DNA from: Corallococcus soli
Lineage (GTDB): Bacteria; Myxococcota; Myxococcia; Myxococcales; Myxococcaceae
Assembly (NCBI RefSeq): GCF_014930455.1
Contig: NZ_JAAIYO010000010.1
Location: 1 to 64,000 of the forward strand
DNA length: 64,000 nucleotides
Direction of reading: 5' to 3'
The translations under genes and the position numbers were made by a program. Positions within the stretch are counted from its first letter, which is position 1, and every line of letters begins with the position of its first letter. Below, piece by piece: positions 53,501-59,880 of the stretch. The notes beneath the pieces were generated by a model. It made no database searches. It saw only the letters and a program-made list of their open reading frames with translations, and was not told the origin of the DNA.

Positions 53501-55545
53501 TCGCGGTGGAGGGCATCTACACGCGCGACGGTGACATCCCGGACCTGCCGCGCTTCGTGGAGCTGAAGAAGAAGCACCACGCGTTCCTGCTGGTGGACGA
53601 GGACAACTCCTTCGGCGTCCTGGGCGCCACCGGCCGCGGCGTGTGCGAGCACTTCGGCATCGCCCCCGGCGAGGTGGACATCCACTCGGGCGGCATCAAC
53701 AAGTCGCTCGCCAGCTGCGGCGGCTTCGTCGCGGGCGACCGCGCGCTGGTGGACTACATCAAGCACCACGCGACCAGCCTCATCTTCGCCGTCTCCATCT
53801 CCCCCATGAGCACCGCCTCCGCCATCAAGGCCCTGGACGTGCTGGAGGCGGAGCCCGAGCGGGCGAAGCGCGCCCGCGACACCGCCAGCCTCCTGCGCGG
53901 GGAGCTCGTCTCGCGCGGCTGGAAGGCGGGCGGCAGCGAGGGCAGCCCCTACGTCGTCGTCACCGTGCCCGACACCACGGCCAGCCTGGCCCTGGCGCAC
54001 GCGCTGCGGCAGAAGGGCGTCGTGGCGGACTGGCGCGGCGCGAACGACCTGGGCGAGGACCGCGCGCAGATCATCTTCTGCGCCACCGCCGAACACACCG
54101 AGGACCACGTCCTGCGCGTGCTCGAAGCCCTGGAAGGCGAACTGCCCAGGCTGACCGCGGGCGACGCCCGGCTGGCGGCCCTCGTGACCCCGGCGGAGGC
54201 CGAGTGGCGCAAGGCCTTCGGGCCCTCGCTGGACCACCGCATCGCCCGCGACGCGGCGGGCCTGCGCTCGCAGGCGCCGGTGTTCGAAGGTGAGGTCCCC
54301 ACCGAGCTGTACCGGGTGGCGGAGTTCCCGGAATACAAGAATATGACGAAGCGCCTCACCACGGTGGCGCCGGACCAGTTCCTGTACTTCAAGCCGCATG
54401 AGGGCCGCGTCAGCGATACCATCTGCGTCGGCGGCCGACGGATGATCAACTACTCCAGCTTCAACTACCTGGGCCTGTCCGGGAACGATGAGGTGGTCGC
54501 GGGGGCCCAGACGTCGGTGGAGCGCTACGGCACGTCGTCGTCCGCCAGCCGCCGGGGCAGCGGCACCTTGCAGGTGCACCGCGAGCTGGAGAAGGAGCTG
54601 GCGGACTTCATCGGCGTGGAGGAGGCCATCGTCTTCGACGCGGGCCACAACACCAACGTGAGCACGGTGGGGCACCTGTTCGGCAAGGGCGACCTCGTGC
54701 TGCACGACTCGCTCAGCCACAACAGCCTCATCCAGGGCGCGCTGCTGTCGGGCGCGGACCGCCAGCCCTTCCCGCACAACGACTACGACGCGGTGGACGC
54801 CATCCTCACCAACCTGCGCGGCCGCTACCGCCGCGTGGGCGTCATCATCGAGGGCATCTACAGCCAGGACGGCGACATCCCGGACCTGAAGAAGTTCATC
54901 GAGGTGAAGAAGCGCCACCAGGCCATCCTCTTCATCGACGAGGCGCACTCCATTGGCGTCATCGGGCCGTCGGGCCGGGGCGTCGCGGAGCAGTTCGGCG
55001 TGGATCCCGCCGACTGCGACATCCTCATGGGCACCATCAGCAAGAGCCTGGCGACGTCCGGCGGCTACGTGGCCGGCAGCCGCGCGCTCATCGACCTGCT
55101 GCGCGAAACGCCCTGCTACCGCAACAACGTCAACCTGTCCGCCGCGGTCGCGGGCGCGGCGCTGGAGGCCGTGCGCGTGCTGCGCCGCAACCCGGAGAAG
55201 GTGGCCACGCTGCACGCGCGCGCCAACCTCTTCCTCACGCTCGCCAAGGCGCACCAGCTCAACACGGGCCTGAGCAACGGGAGCGGCATCGTCCCGTTGA
55301 TGACGTACAGCTCCGCGCTGGCCTACCGCATGACGTACGCGCTGCTGGAGATGGGCGTCACCGTCCATCCGTTCACGTACCCCGTCGTCCCGGAAGGACA
55401 GGCCCGCCTGCGCTTCTTCATCACGGCGGACCACACCGAGGAGCAGATCCGCTTCACCGTGAAGGAGATGGCGCGCGTCGCGCGCGACTTCCACGCGGAA
55501 CAGGCAGCCGCGGGCAAGCCGCGTCTGTCCAACACCGGGAGCTGA
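50209..55545 (+). CDS. trans-AT polyketide synthase 4: ACP11, KS11-ACP12 and tandem alpha-oxoamine synthase release domains
   Basis: A protein of 1778 residues ending the line. ACP11 (Ser68) belongs to module 10. KS11 occupies 182-608 (Cys348 in TMCSSS, AHGTGT, NIGHLE). ACP12 has Ser847 in HFDSIM. Two PLP-dependent alpha-oxoamine synthase domains follow, AOS1 (928-1320) and AOS2 (1358-1768). Such enzymes condense an acyl thioester with an amino acid, lose CO2 and free an alpha-amino ketone; here they replace a thioesterase. AOS2 keeps the ring-stacking His1504, the DEAHS motif (Asp1577, His1580) and the PLP lysine Lys1612 in SKS. AOS1 keeps Lys1165 and Asp1130 but has Arg1056 and Asn1133 at the two histidine positions. 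The start ATG is preceded by only a weak AAGG. Confidence 0.94.
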   Translation: MKSTPEWNVEPAEGAPPQLPEQQLSMRDRLRLTESAESHLKELLSAETKLPLVSIEAQKPLQKYGIDSILISNLTRKLEGTFGPLPKTLFFEHKTLSSVAEYFVDHHRPQLVRAVGFSPEDALFLSASASQAAVAGPTPEAPPAPSRPQAPDAAGRGQASRFWRRDGAKAPRAPEPRASEPPIAIIGLAGRYPDADDVAQFWDNLKSGRDSIREIPADRWDVEKYFEPVKNRLGRTYSKWGGFVRDHDRFDHRFFSMSKADADFTDPQERVWLECVWHALEDAGYTPQGLHGKRVGVFVGVMSNMYQKLDVVVDGYAIAPVASAASIANRVSYQMDFTGPSLTLDTMCSSSLTAIHLASESLKRGECDVAIAGGVNLIVHPNKYVMLSLNGFLSTDGRCRSFGEGGDGYVPGEGAGAVVLKAATAAEADGDHVYGLIRGSSINHGGRVNGYTVPSPTAQASLIEDAFTRAGVNPRRLSYVEAHGTGTSLGDPVEVRALSIAMEKQTTERQFCAIGSVKSNIGHLESAAGIAGLTKVLLQMHHEQLVPSLHSDKLNPNIDFRNSPVYVQRALTDWAPASSATGEAQPRMAAVSGFGAGGSNAHVIIEEAPAPRSRAAEDATGARVVLLSAATLEQLRDYARRFIAFLEAPGASRPTLAEVAFTTQVGRVALDERIAFVVSSTGQLLERLRAFAAGAASQPDTYRGTVKEGGSGGVAASLVSGPEGAEIVRILMAGGNFTKLCQLWAMGLDVEWAGLYGAQHPRRVSLPGYPFARTHCWVPESSQAAAPVARASAAPPAITPVAAAPVAATDADPLHELILNAVSVVNPVARADMTVDQLLFEELHFDSIMLAQLNTRLMQSFPDLALSPELYSPEITIRKLADKLRELQGGPVTAAAPALESSTTPAPATASASVAGEVPDRVETFPEVAAIRRWNGVLEQAGMAPLLPLEGPNGVVIQQGEASLLNFSTYDFLGLASDRRVKDAAIQAAGHFGTSASASRPVSGEMPLYREFEQKLATFMGTEHAVLFVSGHATNVTTLEILIGQGDLLLVDEASRDRNLAEGGFVSGAEVMVFPHNDPAALDALLTQVRNRYRKVVIAVEGIYTRDGDIPDLPRFVELKKKHHAFLLVDEDNSFGVLGATGRGVCEHFGIAPGEVDIHSGGINKSLASCGGFVAGDRALVDYIKHHATSLIFAVSISPMSTASAIKALDVLEAEPERAKRARDTASLLRGELVSRGWKAGGSEGSPYVVVTVPDTTASLALAHALRQKGVVADWRGANDLGEDRAQIIFCATAEHTEDHVLRVLEALEGELPRLTAGDARLAALVTPAEAEWRKAFGPSLDHRIARDAAGLRSQAPVFEGEVPTELYRVAEFPEYKNMTKRLTTVAPDQFLYFKPHEGRVSDTICVGGRRMINYSSFNYLGLSGNDEVVAGAQTSVERYGTSSSASRRGSGTLQVHRELEKELADFIGVEEAIVFDAGHNTNVSTVGHLFGKGDLVLHDSLSHNSLIQGALLSGADRQPFPHNDYDAVDAILTNLRGRYRRVGVIIEGIYSQDGDIPDLKKFIEVKKRHQAILFIDEAHSIGVIGPSGRGVAEQFGVDPADCDILMGTISKSLATSGGYVAGSRALIDLLRETPCYRNNVNLSAAVAGAALEAVRVLRRNPEKVATLHARANLFLTLAKAHQLNTGLSNGSGIVPLMTYSSALAYRMTYALLEMGVTVHPFTYPVVPEGQARLRFFITADHTEEQIRFTVKEMARVARDFHAEQAAAGKPRLSNTGS
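52990..54168 (+). other. AOS1: degenerate alpha-oxoamine synthase domain
   Basis: PKS4 residues 928-1320, homologous to AOS2 over its full length (NFSTYDFLGL start, VDEDNSFGVLG, GGINKSLASCGG). Two cofactor-contact histidines are lost: ASRDR (Arg1056) where AOS2 has LSHNS, and DEDNS (Asn1133) where the family has DEAHS. Lys1165 remains. It is probably inactive or altered and may act as a structural partner of AOS2. Confidence 0.75.
54280..55542 (+). other. AOS2: alpha-oxoamine synthase domain with intact catalytic residues
   Basis: PKS4 residues 1358-1768: NYSSFNYLGLSG start, His1504 in DSLSHNS (stacks on PLP), DEAHS with Asp1577 and His1580, GTISKSLATSGGY with Lys1612 for the PLP Schiff base. 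All family-conserved residues that can be judged by eye are present. Confidence 0.88.
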
Positions 55546-55579
55546 GTCGTCCCGGAAACGACTTCCGAAAGGAAAACAG

Positions 55580-56269
55580 ATGTCACTGATTGAGTTGAAC
55601 GGAGTCGAGAAGAGCTACCAGATGGGTGAGATGCTGGTGCAGGCGCTCAAGGGCGTCGACCTGTCCATCCGCGAGCAGGAGTTCATGGCCGTGGTCGGCC
55701 CGTCCGGTTCGGGCAAGAGCACGCTGCTCAACCTGATTGGCACCATCGACGAGCCCACCGCGGGCTCGGTGTCCCTCAAGGGCCAGGACGTCAACAAGCT
55801 GAAGGACAACGAGCGCACGGAGCTGCGCAACCGCACCATCGGGTTCGTCTTCCAGCGCTTCAACCTGGTGCCGGTGCTCACCGCGCTGGAGAACGTGTCG
55901 CTGCCCCTGGAACTGCAGGGCATCAAGGCCGCGGAGGCCCGCAAGCGCGCGCTGGCGGCGCTGGAGGAGGTGGGGCTGGCCGCCCAGGTCCGCCACCGTC
56001 CGGATCAGCTCTCCGGCGGTCAGCAGCAGCGCGTCGCCATCGCGCGGGCGCTGGTGACCAACCCCTCGCTGGTCATCGCGGACGAGCCCACGGCCAACCT
56101 GGACTCGGACACGTCCCAGAAGATCATCGAGCTCATGCGCAACCTCAACACGCGCCACAAGACCACCTTCATCTTCTCCACGCACGACCAGCGCCTGCTG
56201 GGGCACGTGGACCGGCTCGTCCACCTGCAGGACGGCCGCATCATCAGCGCCCCCGGTGCACACTCATGA
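55580..56269 (+). CDS. ABC transporter ATPase, LolD/MacB type
   Basis: A 229-residue cytoplasmic ATPase: Walker A GPSGSGKST (40-48), Q-loop FVFQRFN, signature LSGGQQQR, Walker B LVIADEPT and the switch STHDQ. Length and motifs fit the LolD/MacB/FtsE subfamily, which works with FtsX-fold permeases to move lipids, lipoproteins or hydrophobic products rather than import nutrients. AAAGGA before the ATG is a good ribosome site. It starts 34 bp after PKS4 and overlaps the permease by 4 bp (ATGA), so it is co-transcribed with the PKS genes and likely serves product export. Confidence 0.92.
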   Translation: MSLIELNGVEKSYQMGEMLVQALKGVDLSIREQEFMAVVGPSGSGKSTLLNLIGTIDEPTAGSVSLKGQDVNKLKDNERTELRNRTIGFVFQRFNLVPVLTALENVSLPLELQGIKAAEARKRALAALEEVGLAAQVRHRPDQLSGGQQQRVAIARALVTNPSLVIADEPTANLDSDTSQKIIELMRNLNTRHKTTFIFSTHDQRLLGHVDRLVHLQDGRIISAPGAHS

Positions 56270-57498
56270 TTTCCACGTTCTTCGCCGTCGCCTTCCGCAA
56301 CATCCTCAAGAACCGCCGCCGCTCGCTCGTCACGCTGCTGGCCTTCGGCGTGGGCTTCGCCGCGCTGTCGCTGTTCCGGGGCTACACCACCAACGTCTTC
56401 GAGGAGCTGCGCAGCTCCGCCATCCTGGACGAAGGCCTGGGGCACCTGACCATCTCCAAGGAGGGCTGGCGGGAGAAGGGCAGCCTGGATCCGGAGAAGT
56501 ACCTGCTCACGAAGGACGAGCTCGACAAGGTCGCCGCCATCGTGAAGGCGGAGCCGGGCGTGGTGATGGTCAGCCCGAAGCTCAACCTGGCGGGGCTCGC
56601 GTCCAACGGCAAGGTGTCGCAGATCTTCATCGCCGAGGGCGTCGTCCCGGAGGACTTCAAGGCGCTCAGCCGCGCGGACGCCAAAGTGCGCTCGAAGCTC
56701 AGCCAGCAGACCCCCGACGCGGTGGAGATCGGCGAGGGCCTGGCGCGCCTGATGGACATCCAGGGCGGCGAGGGCTCCGCGGTGCTGTCGGGCGTGACGC
56801 TCGCCGGGCAGATGAACGCCATCGACGTGCAGGTGGTGCGCGCGTTCAACACCGGCGTGCCGGACACCAACGACAAGTTCGTGCGCATGCCGCTGGAACT
56901 GGCGCAGCAGCTGTATGAGACGGACCGCGCGGACCGCATCCTGGTGCTGCTCAATGACGTGGAGGCCACGGAGGCCACCCGCACGAACCTGCTCACCAAG
57001 CTGCGCGGGGCGGGGCTGTCCATGGAGATCAAGACCTGGGAGGAGCTGTCCGTCTTCTTCGCGGGCACCAACGAGATGCTGGGCATCCTGCTGAGCTTCA
57101 TGGGCAGCATCGTGCTGGTCATCGTGGTGATGAGCGTCATCAACACCATGGGCGTGGCCGTCATGGAGCGCACGCGGGAGATCGGGACGCTGCGCGCGCT
57201 GGGCCTGAAGAAGCAGGGCACCGTGACGCTCTTCGCCCTGGAGGGCGCGATGCTGGGCGTGCTGGGGTGCCTCATCGGCACCGCCATCCACACCGCCGTG
57301 TGGGCCGTCATCAAGGTGGCGCAGCCCATGTACACGCCGCCGGGCTTCTCCGAAGAGGTGCCCTTCGTCATCGCCTACGTGCCGGAGTTCCTCGTGGGGC
57401 TGGGCTTCTTCATGGTCGTCTTCGCCCTGTTCGCGGCCATCCTCCCCGCCTCGCGCGCCTCCAAGCAGTCGGTGGTCGTCTCGCTGGGCCACATCTGA
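56266..57498 (+). CDS. ABC transporter permease, FtsX/LolE/MacB fold
   Basis: A 410-residue inner-membrane protein with the classic layout: TM1 near 22-40, a large periplasmic domain (about 45-270), then TM2 (about 272-297), TM3 (about 318-345) and TM4 (about 372-395). The motif RTREIGTLRALGLKK after TM2 is typical of FtsX-family permeases. It overlaps the ATPase by 4 bp, so the two are translationally coupled. Together they form a transporter that takes a substrate from the inner membrane to a periplasmic carrier, probably the LolA-like protein next door. Confidence 0.9.
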   Translation: MISTFFAVAFRNILKNRRRSLVTLLAFGVGFAALSLFRGYTTNVFEELRSSAILDEGLGHLTISKEGWREKGSLDPEKYLLTKDELDKVAAIVKAEPGVVMVSPKLNLAGLASNGKVSQIFIAEGVVPEDFKALSRADAKVRSKLSQQTPDAVEIGEGLARLMDIQGGEGSAVLSGVTLAGQMNAIDVQVVRAFNTGVPDTNDKFVRMPLELAQQLYETDRADRILVLLNDVEATEATRTNLLTKLRGAGLSMEIKTWEELSVFFAGTNEMLGILLSFMGSIVLVIVVMSVINTMGVAVMERTREIGTLRALGLKKQGTVTLFALEGAMLGVLGCLIGTAIHTAVWAVIKVAQPMYTPPGFSEEVPFVIAYVPEFLVGLGFFMVVFALFAAILPASRASKQSVVVSLGHI

Positions 57499-57567
57499 CG
57501 AATATCCCGGGGGATGGGTCGTCCTTAGGGGCAGAGCCTGTCCCTTCTTCCTGAAAGTGGTGCTGTG

Positions 57568-58305
57568 ATGAAGATGCTTCGGAATCTGCTGGGCCTGGGG
57601 GTGCTGCTGGTCGCGAGTGTCGCCGCCGCGGACGTGGACGGCATGGCCATCATCCGCGAGGCGGACCTGTCTCGTGGCAACTCCGAGGGCGTCGTGTGGG
57701 ACGTCAAGGTGGAGGAGGCCACGGGCTCCAAGAAGACCGTGGGCGAGTACCAGGTGTCCGGCAAGGGCTACAACAGCCTGGTCGAGTTCACCGCCCCGGC
57801 GAACACCAAGGGCCGCAAGCTCCTGATGGTGGAGCGCAACATGTGGTTCATCCGCCCGGGCCTCAGCCGCCCGGTGCCCATCTCCCCGCGCCAGCGGCTG
57901 CTGGGCAGCGCGGCCAACGGCGACCTGGCGTCCACCAACTACGGCGGCGCCTACGTCATCGAGAAGATGGCCGAGGCCAAGGTGGGCGAGAAGGACTGCT
58001 ACCTGTTCGACCTCAAGGCGGCCACCAACAACGCCACCTACGACCGTATCCGTTACTGGGTGGCCAAGGACTCCACCGTTGGCGTGAAGGCGGAGTTCCT
58101 CACCTCGTCGGGCAAGCTGCTCAAGAGCGCCACCTTCGAATACGACAACCAGGCCGAGTTCCAGGGCAAGGCGCGCAAGTTCATCTCGAAGATGGTCATC
58201 CATGATCCGGCGGCCACGGACTCGGTGACGACGCTGTCGTTCCGCAACGTGCGCGCGACGCCGGTGCCGGACTCGAAGTTCAACCTCAACCTCATCGCCC
58301 GCTGA
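57568..58305 (+). CDS. LolA-like outer-membrane lipoprotein-sorting-type periplasmic protein
   Basis: A 245-residue exported protein. A signal peptide is clear (MKMLRN, hydrophobic core, cleavage near VAAA-D21). The middle shows features of the LolA-like family often annotated as outer membrane lipoprotein-sorting protein: KGRKLLMVERNMWF, ISPRQRLLGSAANGDLASTNY. The fold binds acyl chains. ATG at 57568 was chosen over the adjacent GTG at 57565. It lies 69 bp after the permease. Proteins of this kind next to LolCDE-like ABC pairs, and in aryl-polyene clusters, are thought to ferry hydrophobic molecules across the periplasm; that role here is inferred. Confidence 0.85.
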   Translation: MKMLRNLLGLGVLLVASVAAADVDGMAIIREADLSRGNSEGVVWDVKVEEATGSKKTVGEYQVSGKGYNSLVEFTAPANTKGRKLLMVERNMWFIRPGLSRPVPISPRQRLLGSAANGDLASTNYGGAYVIEKMAEAKVGEKDCYLFDLKAATNNATYDRIRYWVAKDSTVGVKAEFLTSSGKLLKSATFEYDNQAEFQGKARKFISKMVIHDPAATDSVTTLSFRNVRATPVPDSKFNLNLIAR

Positions 58306-58313
58306 AGCGGGCA

Positions 58314-58348
58314 GGTCGTCCCGGGGCCTTCGCGCACCCGGGACGGCC
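58314..58348 (+). terminator. strong hairpin between the LolA-like and outer-membrane genes (no U-tract)
   Basis: A 12-bp stem, GGTCGTCCCGGG (58314-58325) pairing with 58337-58348 (one G-T wobble), around an 11-nt loop. It starts 9 nt after the LolA-like stop and ends just before the AGGAG ribosome site of the next gene. Without a T-run it is a poor intrinsic terminator; it may stabilise the upstream mRNA or tune expression of the next gene. Confidence 0.45.
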
Positions 58349-58361
58349 CAGGAGTCGTGGC

Positions 58362-59864
58362 GTGCATCGGTCGGTGGCAGCGTGGGTAGCAGGGCTCCTC
58401 GTGTTCGTGGGTGGGAATGTCCACGCCCAGGACGCACGGACGCCGGTGGCGTCGGACGCGGAGGCCTCGGACGCGGAGGCCCTGGGTTCGGAGGGCGCCG
58501 ACGGTTCGGAGGGCTCCGGGGGCTTGGAGGGCGCCGGGGGCGAGGGGATGCCGGGCGCCGCCGGGACGCCCGTGCCGGACGCCGCGCTGCCGCAGGGCCC
58601 GATGGCGGACCCCACGGAGGACGACCTGGGCGCCTCCTACGAGGAGCCCCCCGTCGAGGACACCTTCCAGTACCGGGTGCGGCTGGTGGCCACGGGGCGC
58701 CTGCTGGGCCTGTCGGACGGGCCGCAGAACCCGCAGAACCTGTTCCTGCGCATCCCCGACCGCTCCGGCACCGTGGAGGGCCGGCCGGAGTTCGAGCTGA
58801 ACATGGGCCGGTGGGCGTTCTCCTTCCGGCCGCGCTTCCAGCTCAACCTGGCGGCCTGGCCGGACGGCGTCCCTGGCGGGGACGAAATCGACAACAACGA
58901 GTTCATCCTCCAGTGGTACGCGCGCTGGTCCCTGACGGACTCGCTGTTCGCGTCCTTCGGCAAGGAGAACCTCCAGTGGGGGCCGTCGCAGTTCTTCTCC
59001 CCCTCCAACCCCTTCTTCCTGGAGAACTTCCGCGCGGACCCCATCACGGAGGGGCGCGGCAGCTACTTCGCGCGCGTCACCTGGGTGCCGGACATCCGGT
59101 GGACGGTGAGCGCGCTGGCCAACCTCTTCGAGGAGGAGGTCACCAACCCCACGCGCGTGTTCGAGCGCCAGTACGCCCTCAAGGCGGACTACCAGGGCGA
59201 CCGCATCCAGGGCAGCCTCATTGGCGCCTACGGTGAGCGCAGCCGCATGCAACTGGGCGGCTACGGCATCTGGACGGCCAGCGACGCGTGGCTCATCTAC
59301 GGCGAGGGCAAGGTGGCCGCGCGCAACGCGGCGCTCTACCCGGTGGTGGATGGCGCGTCACCCTTCGGCGCGAGCATGGCGGTGCTGCCCAAGGACGACC
59401 AGGCCAACGCGACGGTGCTGGTGGGCAGCTCGTACACGCTGCAGATGAACGTCACGGTGACGGCGGAGCTGCTGCACAACAGCTCCGGCTACAGCAGCGC
59501 CCAGCAGGACCTGTACTTCGCGCTGCGCCGCAGCGCCTCGGGCGCGCTGTTCTCCCAGGGCCCGGAGGCCGGCTTCGCGGCCCAGGTGCTGGGACAGACG
59601 GCGTCCCCGGGCCTGCGCTTCACGGGCCGCAACTACGGCGTGCTTCAGGGCCGCTATGGCTGGGGGGATGACGGCGAGGTGCTGCTGCGCTGGTCCCACG
59701 GCCTGGACGACAACTCCGGCAGCATCGTGGGGATGACGTCCTTCCCGCTGGGCGACCACGTCTCGGCCGTCGCGCTGGGTGTCTACAACTACGGATCCAC
59801 CGACAGCGAGTCCGCGAGCGTGCTGCGGTACACGGGGCTCGCGGGGCTGGAATACACGTTCTGA
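58362..59864 (+). CDS. outer-membrane beta-barrel protein
   Basis: A 500-residue exported protein starting with GTG, with AGGAG about 8 bases upstream. The signal peptide ends near residue 22 (GNVHA-Q). An acidic Gly/Ser/Glu-rich low-complexity stretch (about 25-75) follows, then alternating hydrophobic/polar strands with many aromatic residues (for example FELNMGRWAFSFRPRFQLNL, 20 residues), turns rich in Asp/Gly, and a C-terminal strand ending in Phe (LEYTF), the usual recognition signal for BAM-mediated insertion. The family was not recognised with confidence. Its place after an ABC pair and a LolA-like carrier suggests an outer-membrane acceptor or exit pore for the polyketide product. 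Confidence 0.75.
   Translation: MHRSVAAWVAGLLVFVGGNVHAQDARTPVASDAEASDAEALGSEGADGSEGSGGLEGAGGEGMPGAAGTPVPDAALPQGPMADPTEDDLGASYEEPPVEDTFQYRVRLVATGRLLGLSDGPQNPQNLFLRIPDRSGTVEGRPEFELNMGRWAFSFRPRFQLNLAAWPDGVPGGDEIDNNEFILQWYARWSLTDSLFASFGKENLQWGPSQFFSPSNPFFLENFRADPITEGRGSYFARVTWVPDIRWTVSALANLFEEEVTNPTRVFERQYALKADYQGDRIQGSLIGAYGERSRMQLGGYGIWTASDAWLIYGEGKVAARNAALYPVVDGASPFGASMAVLPKDDQANATVLVGSSYTLQMNVTVTAELLHNSSGYSSAQQDLYFALRRSASGALFSQGPEAGFAAQVLGQTASPGLRFTGRNYGVLQGRYGWGDDGEVLLRWSHGLDDNSGSIVGMTSFPLGDHVSAVALGVYNYGSTDSESASVLRYTGLAGLEYTF
58452..58481 (+). repeat. 15-bp perfect tandem duplication in the acidic linker
   Basis: TCGGACGCGGAGGCC occurs twice head to tail, coding SDAEASDAEA in the low-complexity region after the signal peptide of the outer-membrane protein. 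Such units change copy number easily. Confidence 0.85.
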
Positions 59865-59880
59865 AGGACGAGGTCGCGCC

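Larger units (their letters stand above)
50749..55545 (+). other. PKS module 11 and release: KS11-ACP12-AOS1-AOS2
   Basis: No KR, DH or MT lies between KS11 and ACP12, so the last intermediate is a beta-ketoacyl-ACP. Condensation by AOS with an amino acid would give an amino-beta-diketone. Attack of the amine on the distal ketone closes a five-membered 3-pyrrolone. The amino acid is not predictable from the sequence. Confidence 0.8.

Noticed and set aside
57499-57567. Weak inverted repeats between the permease and the LolA-like gene
   Set aside because: The stems are about 6 bp with a wobble pair and no T-run, too weak to call a terminator.
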